Positions 23,218 through 30,364 of a stretch of 64,000 nucleotides of DNA are shown here, piece by piece; position 1 is the stretch's first letter; each line of letters starts with the position of its first letter. A program made the translations under genes and the position numbers. Origin of the DNA: Modestobacter italicus (lineage in GTDB: Bacteria > Actinomycetota > Actinomycetes > Mycobacteriales > Geodermatophilaceae); assembly GCF_000306785.1 (NCBI RefSeq), contig NC_017955.1, forward strand, positions 372,001-436,000. The letters run 5' to 3'. The notes below the pieces were generated by a model. The model saw only the letters and a program-made list of their open reading frames with translations. It searched no databases and had not been told where the DNA came from.

Positions 23218-24606
23218 ATGAGTGCGACCCCACCGGCCCGCCGTGCGCGGGCCCGGCTCGCCCGGCTGACGGCGCTGCTGGCCGTCCTGCTGGTCACGGT
23301 CGTGGGCCTCGGCACGCCGAGCGCCTCGGCGACCGCCTACCCCTCTCCGGCGGGCGGGACGCGCCAGGTGGGCGGCTCCATCGGCGTCCACTACGCGGCT
23401 CTCGGCGGGCCGTCCGGTGTGCTGGGCGGGCCGCTGACCGACGAGCTCGCGACCCCGTCGGGCTACGGCCGGTACAACGTCTTCGCCGGCGGGTCGATCT
23501 ACTGGACGCCGGCCACCGGCGCGTGGGCGGTCGGCGGGGCGATCCGCGACCGGTGGTCCTCGCTCGGCTGGGAGGCCGGCCCGCTGGGCTACCCGACCAG
23601 CGACGAGCGGGGCACGCCGAACGGTCGTGGGCGGTACGGGTTGTTCCAGGGCGGGGCCGTCTACTGGTCGGCCGGCACCGGCGCGCACCAGGTCGGCGGC
23701 TCGATCTGGGACCGGTACGGCGCGCTGGGCTGGGAGGCCGGGCCCCTCGGCCTGCCGACCACCGACGAGCTCGGCACCCCGAACGGCCTCGGCCGGTACA
23801 ACCACTTCCAGGGCGGCTCGGTGTACTGGTCGCCGGCCACGGGCGCGCACGGCCTGTACGGCGCCATCCGGGACCGCTGGGCCATGGCCGGCTGGGAGAA
23901 CTCGGCCCTCGGCTTCCCGGTCAGCGACGAGTACGCCGTCCCGGGCGGGCGGGCGCAGGACTTCCAGCACGGCTCGATCAGCTGGACCCCGGGCGGTGGC
24001 GCGGTCGTCGTCGGGGCGACGCTGCCGCTGGGGGCCACGCCGCCGGGCAACCAGGTGATCACCGTGGTCGCGCCCTCGGCCACCTCGACCACCGCCACCG
24101 TCACGGCCTGGCAGCGCGGCCCGGCGGGCTGGTCCGCCGTCCTCGGCCCGGTGCCGGCCCGGGTCGGCAGCGGCGGGGTGGGCCAGGCGAGCGAGTCCTC
24201 GACCCGGACCCCGGCCGGCACGTTCTCCCTCACCACGGCATTCGGCCGGGCCGGCAACCCGGGCACGGCGCTGCCCTACCGGCAGGTCGACCGCTCCGAC
24301 TGGTGGGTGTCCGACGCCGGCAGCCCGCTCTACAACACCCCCGCGCGCTGCGCGGCGGGCTCCTGCCCCTTCGACGAGCGGGCGGGGGAGAACCTCTACG
24401 CGGCCGGCGCCGTCTACGACAACGCGGTGGTCATCGACTACAACCGCGCCCCCGTCGTCCGCGGCGCCGGGTCGGCCTTCTTCCTGCACATCGGCAACGG
24501 CTCGGCCACCGCCGGCTGCGTGTCCGTCGACCGCGCCGTCCTGCAGCAGCTGATGCGCTGGCTGGACCCGCGGGCCACCCCGGTGATCAGCATCGGCGTC
24601 GGCTGA
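23218..24606 (+). CDS. Secreted LGFP-repeat L,D-transpeptidase-like protein
   Basis: This 462-residue exported protein has a Sec signal peptide of about 38 residues (R-A-R-L-A-R-L then a Leu/Val core and A-S-A). Four LGFP-type repeats follow (G-W-E-A-G-P-L-G-Y-P and relatives at about 30-residue spacing), which bind the cell envelope in actinobacteria. The C-terminal 150 residues resemble a YkuD domain with F-F-L-H-I-G...A-G-C-V-S-V, containing the catalytic His and Cys. It probably acts on or anchors to peptidoglycan. Start: ATG 23218 after GGGAG. Confidence 0.87.
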   Translation: MSATPPARRARARLARLTALLAVLLVTVVGLGTPSASATAYPSPAGGTRQVGGSIGVHYAALGGPSGVLGGPLTDELATPSGYGRYNVFAGGSIYWTPATGAWAVGGAIRDRWSSLGWEAGPLGYPTSDERGTPNGRGRYGLFQGGAVYWSAGTGAHQVGGSIWDRYGALGWEAGPLGLPTTDELGTPNGLGRYNHFQGGSVYWSPATGAHGLYGAIRDRWAMAGWENSALGFPVSDEYAVPGGRAQDFQHGSISWTPGGGAVVVGATLPLGATPPGNQVITVVAPSATSTTATVTAWQRGPAGWSAVLGPVPARVGSGGVGQASESSTRTPAGTFSLTTAFGRAGNPGTALPYRQVDRSDWWVSDAGSPLYNTPARCAAGSCPFDERAGENLYAAGAVYDNAVVIDYNRAPVVRGAGSAFFLHIGNGSATAGCVSVDRAVLQQLMRWLDPRATPVISIGVG

Positions 24607-24627
24607 CCCGCCCGCTCAGCCGACGCC
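24595..24627. terminator. Bidirectional hairpin containing both stop codons
   Basis: GGCGTCGGCTGA (24595-24606) pairs perfectly with TCAGCCGACGCC (24616-24627) around a 9-base loop. The arms contain the stop codons of both convergent genes, so both proteins end in G-V-G. Confidence 0.75.
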
Positions 24628-26742
24628 GACCTCGGCCGGCGTCCCGAGCGGCTCGGGGTGCCCCAGGCCGGTCAGCCAGCCGCGCAGCACCCGGTGCAGC
24701 TGCTCGGCGCCGACCACCTCGCCCGGGTCGCCGAACTCCCGCGGGTGCACCAGGAACCCGTGCTGCTGCGGGCCACCCAGCGCGCCGTGCGAGCCCACGT
24801 GCGGCTCGAACGGCGAGGCCTCGTCGGTGACCGGGTCGTAGCGGCTGTTGAGCACGACATCGGGGCAGTGCGCGAACGACGACACCCGGGCGACCAGGGC
24901 GGCGGCGTGCTCGCCGTAGGGCGTCAGCGGGTCCTCGCCGATCACCACCCCGGTGCGCAGCCGGCGCAGCCCGTCCCGGCCGAGCACCACCGGGCCGAAC
25001 TCCTCGGAGTGCACGAGCAGGAACCCGATGCCGGCGTGGTCGACGAGCGCGGGCAGCAGGTGCGGCCAGCGCCGCTCGATGGTCTCCAGCGGCACCCGGC
25101 CGGGCAGGTCGGCGAAGCAGATCTGGCCCATGTGCCCGGACACGCTGACCACGACGCCCGGCGCGACCCGGGTGACCGCGCCGGCCTCGCCGACCGGGGT
25201 GACCTCCTCGGCCGCGCCGGCCCGGGCCACCCGGTCGCGCAGCCGCCGGGAGATCAGCCCGCCGCTCTCGGCCAGGGCGGAGGTCACCTGCCAGGACTCG
25301 GCCGGCCGCCGGCTGTCGCTCACCGGGGCCGGCGGGAGCAGGCCGAGCAGCCGGCGCCGGGGCTCGGGCGGGACGGCGCCGCACAGCCGCCCGACCAGCT
25401 GCTCGACGGTCTCGCCGAACCGCTCGGCGAAGGTCTGGCCCTGGGTCTGCCCGTGGTCGGACAGGCAGACCAGGTGGTAGGGGCGGGGCGCCAGCTGGGC
25501 CGCCCGCGCCAGCCGGCCGATCTGCTGGTCGATGCTGCGCAGCACCTCGAGGGTGTCGAAGCGCTCGATCCCCGAGTGGTGGGCCACCTCGTCGTAGCCC
25601 ACGAAGTCGGCGTAGACGACCGGCCGCCCGGCCAGCATGTCCTCCAGGACGGCGTTGACCACGACGTCCCGGATGAACACCGTCGACCCGACCCGGGCGA
25701 GCGGGTAGATGCCGCCGCGCTTCACCCGCGGCCGGACGTCGGCCCGGCGCTGCCGGGCGGCCGCGGCCAGCTCGCGGTAGACGTCGACCAGCGCGACGCC
25801 GAGGGTGCGCAGCGCGTTCACCGGGTTGGCGAAGTAGGTGTAGTAGCCGGCGCCGATCCGGTCCCGGCTGCGGCGCTCCCGCCGCGACCCCCGCCCGACG
25901 ACGACGGCCAGCGAGCTCATGGTCAGCGAGACGTGCGCGGCGTCGCCGGTGAACAGGTTGCCGCGCCCCGCGCCGTCGCCGGCCAGCAGCCCGCGGCCGT
26001 CGGAGTGCTGCCGTTCGATCTCGGCGGCGTCCTCGGGGTGGGAGACCGAGACGACCCGGTCGCGCTCCTTGTCGTACCAGCGGAACCCGACGATGTCGGA
26101 GTTCGAGCCCTGCAGGATGCCGGCCTGGCTGGCGCCGGTCTGCGAGCTCCAGTCGGTGTGCCAGGCCCGCAGCACGTGGGTGTCGGCGCGCAACCACGCC
26201 GCGAGGGTGGGCATCGAGCCGTCCCGGACGGCGCGCCGGGCGACCGCGTGTCCCAGCCCGTCGATCTGCAGGAACACCACGCCCGGGACGCGCTCGCCCG
26301 GGGCGTCGCCGGCGCCGCGGCGGCGGGCGCGGCGGAAGAAGACCTCGTCCTCGTTCACCGCCAGCACGCTGCTGATGACCCCGGCGATGGCGGCCATGAC
26401 CACGGCCACGACCACGCTCGTCCGGAACGAGTGCACCTGCACGCCGGGGATCGCGTAGAAGATCGCCAGCACCCCGGCGCCCATGATCAGGAAGCTGCCC
26501 AGGCCGAGGGTGAAGAACGCGACCGGCAGCGCCACCCGCATCACCAGCGGCCAGCCGACCGCGGCCAGCACCCCGAGCAGCAGCGCGGCGACCGGGGGCT
26601 GCCACCACGACGTCATCGCGAACCCGGACAGCCAGGCGTCGAGCACGATCAGCGCGCCGGTCACGAAGGCCCACACCAGCACCACGCGGGCCAGCGTCCG
26701 GCCGGTCCGCAGCACCCGGCCGGGCGAGCGGCCCTCGCTCAC
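24616..26742 (-). CDS. Membrane-anchored type I phosphodiesterase/phosphatase
   Basis: This 708-residue protein has about four hydrophobic segments in residues 15-130 (phage-holin-4-like region). An alkaline-phosphatase-superfamily catalytic domain follows: F-L-Q-I-D-G-L-G, T-D-W-S-S-Q-T-G-A-S-Q (nucleophile region), D-F-V-G-Y-D-E-V-A-H-H-S-G and L-S-D-H-G-Q-T metal motifs. It probably hydrolyses phosphodiesters at the outer membrane face. The GTG start overlaps the dedA-like stop (GTGA), and it is the last gene of a three-gene operon. Confidence 0.87.
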   Translation of the reverse strand: MSEGRSPGRVLRTGRTLARVVLVWAFVTGALIVLDAWLSGFAMTSWWQPPVAALLLGVLAAVGWPLVMRVALPVAFFTLGLGSFLIMGAGVLAIFYAIPGVQVHSFRTSVVVAVVMAAIAGVISSVLAVNEDEVFFRRARRRGAGDAPGERVPGVVFLQIDGLGHAVARRAVRDGSMPTLAAWLRADTHVLRAWHTDWSSQTGASQAGILQGSNSDIVGFRWYDKERDRVVSVSHPEDAAEIERQHSDGRGLLAGDGAGRGNLFTGDAAHVSLTMSSLAVVVGRGSRRERRSRDRIGAGYYTYFANPVNALRTLGVALVDVYRELAAAARQRRADVRPRVKRGGIYPLARVGSTVFIRDVVVNAVLEDMLAGRPVVYADFVGYDEVAHHSGIERFDTLEVLRSIDQQIGRLARAAQLAPRPYHLVCLSDHGQTQGQTFAERFGETVEQLVGRLCGAVPPEPRRRLLGLLPPAPVSDSRRPAESWQVTSALAESGGLISRRLRDRVARAGAAEEVTPVGEAGAVTRVAPGVVVSVSGHMGQICFADLPGRVPLETIERRWPHLLPALVDHAGIGFLLVHSEEFGPVVLGRDGLRRLRTGVVIGEDPLTPYGEHAAALVARVSSFAHCPDVVLNSRYDPVTDEASPFEPHVGSHGALGGPQQHGFLVHPREFGDPGEVVGAEQLHRVLRGWLTGLGHPEPLGTPAEVGVG

Positions 26743-27464
26743 GGCCGCTCGCACCGCGCGCCGTCGTCCCTGTGCGCTTTCGCGCGCGAAAGCGCGTCGT
26801 CGTCCTCCGACGGTTTCGGCGCCGAAACCTGGGCGGGGTTCGGCGCCGAACCCGGCAGGGGTGCGGCGGGGTGGTGGCGCTTGCGGTGGGTGGAGACCAG
26901 GTTGAGGACGACGCCGACCAGCAGGACCAGCAGGGTGGCGATGAGTGTGGCGATCAGCGGGGAGTCGAAGATGCCGCCGCTGACCACCCCGAGCAGCGCG
27001 TAGGCGACCGCCCAGACCAGCGCCGCGGCGAGGGACGCCGGCAGCAGCCGCCGCCACGGGTAGGCCAGCGCGCCGGCGGCCAGCAGCACCGGGATCCGGC
27101 CGGCGGGCAGCAGCCGGCCGACGACGACGATCTGCCAGCCGTGCCGGCGGAACTGCTCGCGCACCTCGTCGATCCGGTCGGCGTGCTGGCCCCGGGCGAC
27201 CCAGCGGACCGCGGCCGGGCCACCGAACCGGCAGATGCTGAAGGTGATCACGTCGCCGGCGAAGGCGCCCAGCGTGGCCAGCAGGACGACGAGCGGCAGC
27301 GACAGGTGGTCGGTGGTCAGCGCGACCGCCGCGGCGGCGCCGACCACCGCACCGGTGGGCACGACCGGGACGACGGAGCCCAGCAGCACCCCGCCGAAGA
27401 GGACCGGATAGCCCAGCGAGCTGCCGTCGGTCCAGCTCGCGGCCAGCGCGGTGGTCGAGCTCAC
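26739..27464 (-). CDS. DedA-family membrane protein
   Basis: This 241-residue polytopic protein has the DedA core: G-A-F-A-G-D-V-I-T-F near residue 70 and a G-R-L-L-P-A-G-R-I-P segment near residue 115, with about five hydrophobic stretches. DedA proteins act as lipid-phosphate scramblases or in envelope homeostasis. It starts in a GTGA overlap with the MBL gene. The last 40 residues are polar and encoded by DNA that contains three perfect palindromes, so this tail may be a late extension through a former intergenic repeat. Confidence 0.86.
   Translation of the reverse strand: MSSTTALAASWTDGSSLGYPVLFGGVLLGSVVPVVPTGAVVGAAAAVALTTDHLSLPLVVLLATLGAFAGDVITFSICRFGGPAAVRWVARGQHADRIDEVREQFRRHGWQIVVVGRLLPAGRIPVLLAAGALAYPWRRLLPASLAAALVWAVAYALLGVVSGGIFDSPLIATLIATLLVLLVGVVLNLVSTHRKRHHPAAPLPGSAPNPAQVSAPKPSEDDDALSRAKAHRDDGARCERP
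26774..26853. repeat. Second palindrome cluster, inside the dedA-like 3' end
   Basis: A 22-bp palindrome with core TTTCGCGCGCGAAA lies at 26774-26795. GGTTTCGGCGCCGAAACC is at 26812-26829 and GGGTTCGGCGCCGAACCC at 26836-26853. The second is identical to 14688-14705, and the 6-base spacing to the third matches the other cluster. Confidence 0.85.
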
Positions 27465-28321
27465 GCCGCACCCTCGGAGTCCACCGGCGAGGGCAGCACG
27501 ACCGCCGACCCGGGCGCGGTGAGCGCCACGTGCGTCGCTGGTCCGCCGGCGGTGACCGCGGCCGCGAACCGGCGCGGCGGCTCGGTGAGCAGCGCGCGCA
27601 TCCGGGCCCGCCAGGGGCTGGGCAGCGAGGTCAGCCCGGCGACGGCGAAGGTGCCCCAGTGCACCGGGACGGCGACCGCCGGGCGGAGCAGCTGCACCGC
27701 CGCGGCCGCTCCGGCCGGGTCCAGGTGGCCGGGGCCGAGCGAGGGGCCCCAGCCCCACACCGGCAGCAGCGCGACGTCGATGCCCGCGGCGCCGAGGTCG
27801 GTCATGCCGGGGAAGAGGTCGGTGTCGCCGGCCGCGTACACCGTCGTCCCGCCGCCGGAGAGCAGGTGCCCGACCGCCGGGGCGTGCGGGCCGTGGGTGA
27901 GCCGCGGCCCCCAGCGGTGCGCGGCGTGGTCGGCATGGGTGGCGGTGACGGTGAGCCCGCCGTCGGTGAGGCTCTCGCCGGGGGCCAGCTCCTCCACCGC
28001 GGTGAAGCCGTGCCGGGTCAGCCACCGCCCGGCACCGCGCGGCACGACGATCGGCGTGCTGCGGCCGAGCAGCCGCAGCGAGGCCAGGTGCAGGTGGTCG
28101 TTGTGCAGGTGCGAGACGACCACCAGGTCGACGCCGGCCCAGCTCGAGGGCGCCAGCGGCGCGACCACCCGGCGCAGCGGGCCCAGCCGGACGGTGAGCA
28201 GCGGGTCGGTGAGCACGGTCTTCCCGCCCAGCTCCGCCCGCACCGTCGAGTGACCGAGGAAGTGCAGGCGCGGAGGGGGCACGGCCCCAGTATCGGCGGT
28301 GATCACGCCGCTGGTCACCAC
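27461..28321 (-). CDS. MBL-fold metallo-hydrolase
   Basis: This 286-residue metallo-beta-lactamase-fold protein resembles UlaG/NAPE-PLD-like hydrolases. It has F-L-G-H-S-T-V at the N-terminus, the metal motif S-H-L-H-N-D-H-L-H near residue 90, a further A-A-G-D-T-D-L-F and C-terminal P-V-H-W-G-T-F. The start is uncertain: GTG 28321 is given, GTG 28306 is possible. It is the first gene of the operon with the DedA-like protein and the phosphodiesterase, which suggests a phospholipid or lipid-headgroup pathway (inference). Confidence 0.85.
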   Translation of the reverse strand: MVTSGVITADTGAVPPPRLHFLGHSTVRAELGGKTVLTDPLLTVRLGPLRRVVAPLAPSSWAGVDLVVVSHLHNDHLHLASLRLLGRSTPIVVPRGAGRWLTRHGFTAVEELAPGESLTDGGLTVTATHADHAAHRWGPRLTHGPHAPAVGHLLSGGGTTVYAAGDTDLFPGMTDLGAAGIDVALLPVWGWGPSLGPGHLDPAGAAAAVQLLRPAVAVPVHWGTFAVAGLTSLPSPWRARMRALLTEPPRRFAAAVTAGGPATHVALTAPGSAVVLPSPVDSEGAA

Positions 28322-28382
28322 CCGACCGGCGCACGGACGGGTGACCGCACCCCTGGTACGAGCATTGTCGGCCGATCGCGGC

Positions 28383-28388
28383 TAGCGT
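28383..28388 (+). promoter_or_regulatory. Putative -10 box of the A-PCP gene
   Basis: TAGCGT lies at 28383-28388, 65 bases before the GTG at 28454. TTGTCG at 28365-28370 is 12 bases upstream, shorter than a normal spacer. Confidence 0.3.
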
Positions 28389-28453
28389 TTCTGGGGTCCT
28401 CCGCCGTCGTTCCGGCGTGCGGAGGTCAGTCGTGCACACCTGGAGGGTCGACA

Positions 28454-30346
28454 GTGTCCGTGCTCCCGAAGACGGACGGCGCACCGCCGTCCGACGCAGA
28501 GTCCGGTGTCCCGCCGCTCGAGGTCCCCGGGCCGCACCGGAACGTGCTCGACCGGCTGGCCGAGCTGGCCCGGGCGGTCCCCGACCAGCTGGCGGTCTCC
28601 GGCGAGGACGAGCAGCTGACCTACGCCGAGCTGCACCAGCGGGTCCTGCTGCTCCGCGCCGAGCTGACCGCGCTGGTGCCGGCCGACCCGGCCGCCCGCC
28701 GGCCGATCGGCCTGATGGCCGAGCAGAACGCCGCCACGGTGGCCGCCTACCTGGCCGTCGTCACCTCCGGGGCGCCCTGCGTGATCCTGGACGTGGTGCT
28801 GCCCGCGCCCCGGCTGGCCCAGATCGTCGAGCTGGCCGGCGCCACCGCCGTCCTCGCCGACGAGGAGCGCCGGGCCGCCGCCGCGGCGCTGCCCGGGATC
28901 ACCGAGGTCCGCGGGCTGCTGCCGACGACCACCACCGCCGAGACCCCGGGGCACGAGCTCGGCCTGGCCGACCCGGCCACGATCATCTACACCTCCGGCA
29001 CCACCGGGGTGCCCAAGGGCGTCGTCTACAGCCAGCAGACCGCGCTGGCCTGCGCCTGCACCGGCGCCGCCGGCTGGCTGCTGCGCCCACGGGACCGGAT
29101 CGCGCTCATCGTCCCCACGGCGTACGCCGGCGGGCAGATCCTCATCTTCACCGCCCTGCTCAACGGCGCGACGGTGCTGGTCCGCGACCCGCGGCTGCAC
29201 GGGGCGGCCGACCTCGCCCGGTGGGTCGTCGCCTCCCGGCTGGAGACGATGCTGTCCTCCCCGGCGCTGCTCCGCGCGCTGGACGCCGCCCTGCCGGTCG
29301 GCGAGGTGCTCTCCACGGTGCGGGTGGTGGTGACCAGCGCGGAGAAGCTCTACGGCCGCGACGTCACCTCGTTCCGCCGGCACCTGCGCCCGGACGCCAC
29401 GTTCGTCAACGTCATGGGGACGTCGGAGACCGACAGCATCTCCACCTTCCAGGTCCGCGGCGGCGACCCGGCCCCGGAGGGCGCGCTGCCGGCCGGCTCC
29501 CCGGTGCCGCTGCGGGAGTACGAGGTGCTCGACGAGGCCGACCAGCCGGTGCCGCCCGGCGAGGTGGGGCTGCTGGCCGTCACCTCGGCGACCATCTCCG
29601 TCGGCTACTGGCGCAACCCCGAGGCCACCGCGCAGCGCTACCAGCGGCTGCCGGACGGGCGCACCCGCTACCGCACCGGCGACCGGGCCCGGGTCGACGC
29701 GGACGGCGTCCTGGACGTGCTCGGCCGCGCGGACGACGCGGTGAAGATCCGCGGCTACCTGGTCGAGCCGGGGGAGGTCGAGACGGCGCTGCGGGCGCTG
29801 CCCGACGTCCGCACAGCCGTCGTCCGCGCGCTGCCCGGCGCCGACGGGCTGCCCCGGCTGGTGGCCTGGGTGGTCCCGCAGGACGGGCGGCCGGCGCCCA
29901 CCCCGGCCGGCCTGCGCGCCGCGGTGAGCCGCACGCTGCCGGACTGGATGGTGCCGCGGGACGTCGTGCTGCTCCCCGAGCTGCCGATGACCGAACGCGG
30001 GAAGGTCGACGTCCCGGCGCTGCCGCCGGTCCCCGACCGCCCGGAGCTGCAGCGGGCCGCGACCCGGGACGAGGTCGTGCTGGACGAGATCTGGTCCGCG
30101 ATCCTGGAGCTGGACGAGGTCGGCCGCGACGAGGGCTTCACCGCGCTGGGCGGGGACTCGCTGGCGGTGGAGGAGATGCTCGCCGAGGTGCACGAGCACT
30201 TCGGCGTCTCGCTCACCGCGGCGGACCTGACGGCGCACCCCACGCTGCAGGAGTTCGCGGCGCTGCTCAGCCCGGACGCGCGCGCCGGCCGGGAGGCCCG
30301 CCCCGGCGTCCTCGGCCGGCTGCGGAAGCGGCTGCTGACCCGCTGA
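28454..30346 (+). CDS. Stand-alone NRPS-like adenylation-carrier protein (A-PCP)
   Basis: This 630-residue protein has an adenylation domain (about residues 30-520) with Y-T-S-G-T-T-G-V-P-K-G, M-G-T-S-E-T-D, Y-R-T-G-D-R and catalytic Lys in R-G-K-V-D. A carrier domain follows with the phosphopantetheine site L-G-G-D-S-L-A-V-E-E near residue 570. No condensation, reductase or thioesterase domain follows. The GTG at 28454 has GGAGGG upstream. It loads an amino or hydroxy acid onto itself for another enzyme; the PPTase at 56404 could activate it. The product is unknown. Confidence 0.88.
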   Translation: MSVLPKTDGAPPSDAESGVPPLEVPGPHRNVLDRLAELARAVPDQLAVSGEDEQLTYAELHQRVLLLRAELTALVPADPAARRPIGLMAEQNAATVAAYLAVVTSGAPCVILDVVLPAPRLAQIVELAGATAVLADEERRAAAAALPGITEVRGLLPTTTTAETPGHELGLADPATIIYTSGTTGVPKGVVYSQQTALACACTGAAGWLLRPRDRIALIVPTAYAGGQILIFTALLNGATVLVRDPRLHGAADLARWVVASRLETMLSSPALLRALDAALPVGEVLSTVRVVVTSAEKLYGRDVTSFRRHLRPDATFVNVMGTSETDSISTFQVRGGDPAPEGALPAGSPVPLREYEVLDEADQPVPPGEVGLLAVTSATISVGYWRNPEATAQRYQRLPDGRTRYRTGDRARVDADGVLDVLGRADDAVKIRGYLVEPGEVETALRALPDVRTAVVRALPGADGLPRLVAWVVPQDGRPAPTPAGLRAAVSRTLPDWMVPRDVVLLPELPMTERGKVDVPALPPVPDRPELQRAATRDEVVLDEIWSAILELDEVGRDEGFTALGGDSLAVEEMLAEVHEHFGVSLTAADLTAHPTLQEFAALLSPDARAGREARPGVLGRLRKRLLTR

Positions 30347-30358
30347 GGCAGGCCTGCC
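30347..30358. terminator. Small palindrome between convergent genes
   Basis: GGCAGGCCTGCC is a perfect 12-bp palindrome right after the A-PCP stop and before the GGDEF gene's 3' end. It is a weak bidirectional terminator candidate. Confidence 0.35.
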
Positions 30359-30364
30359 CCCGCC

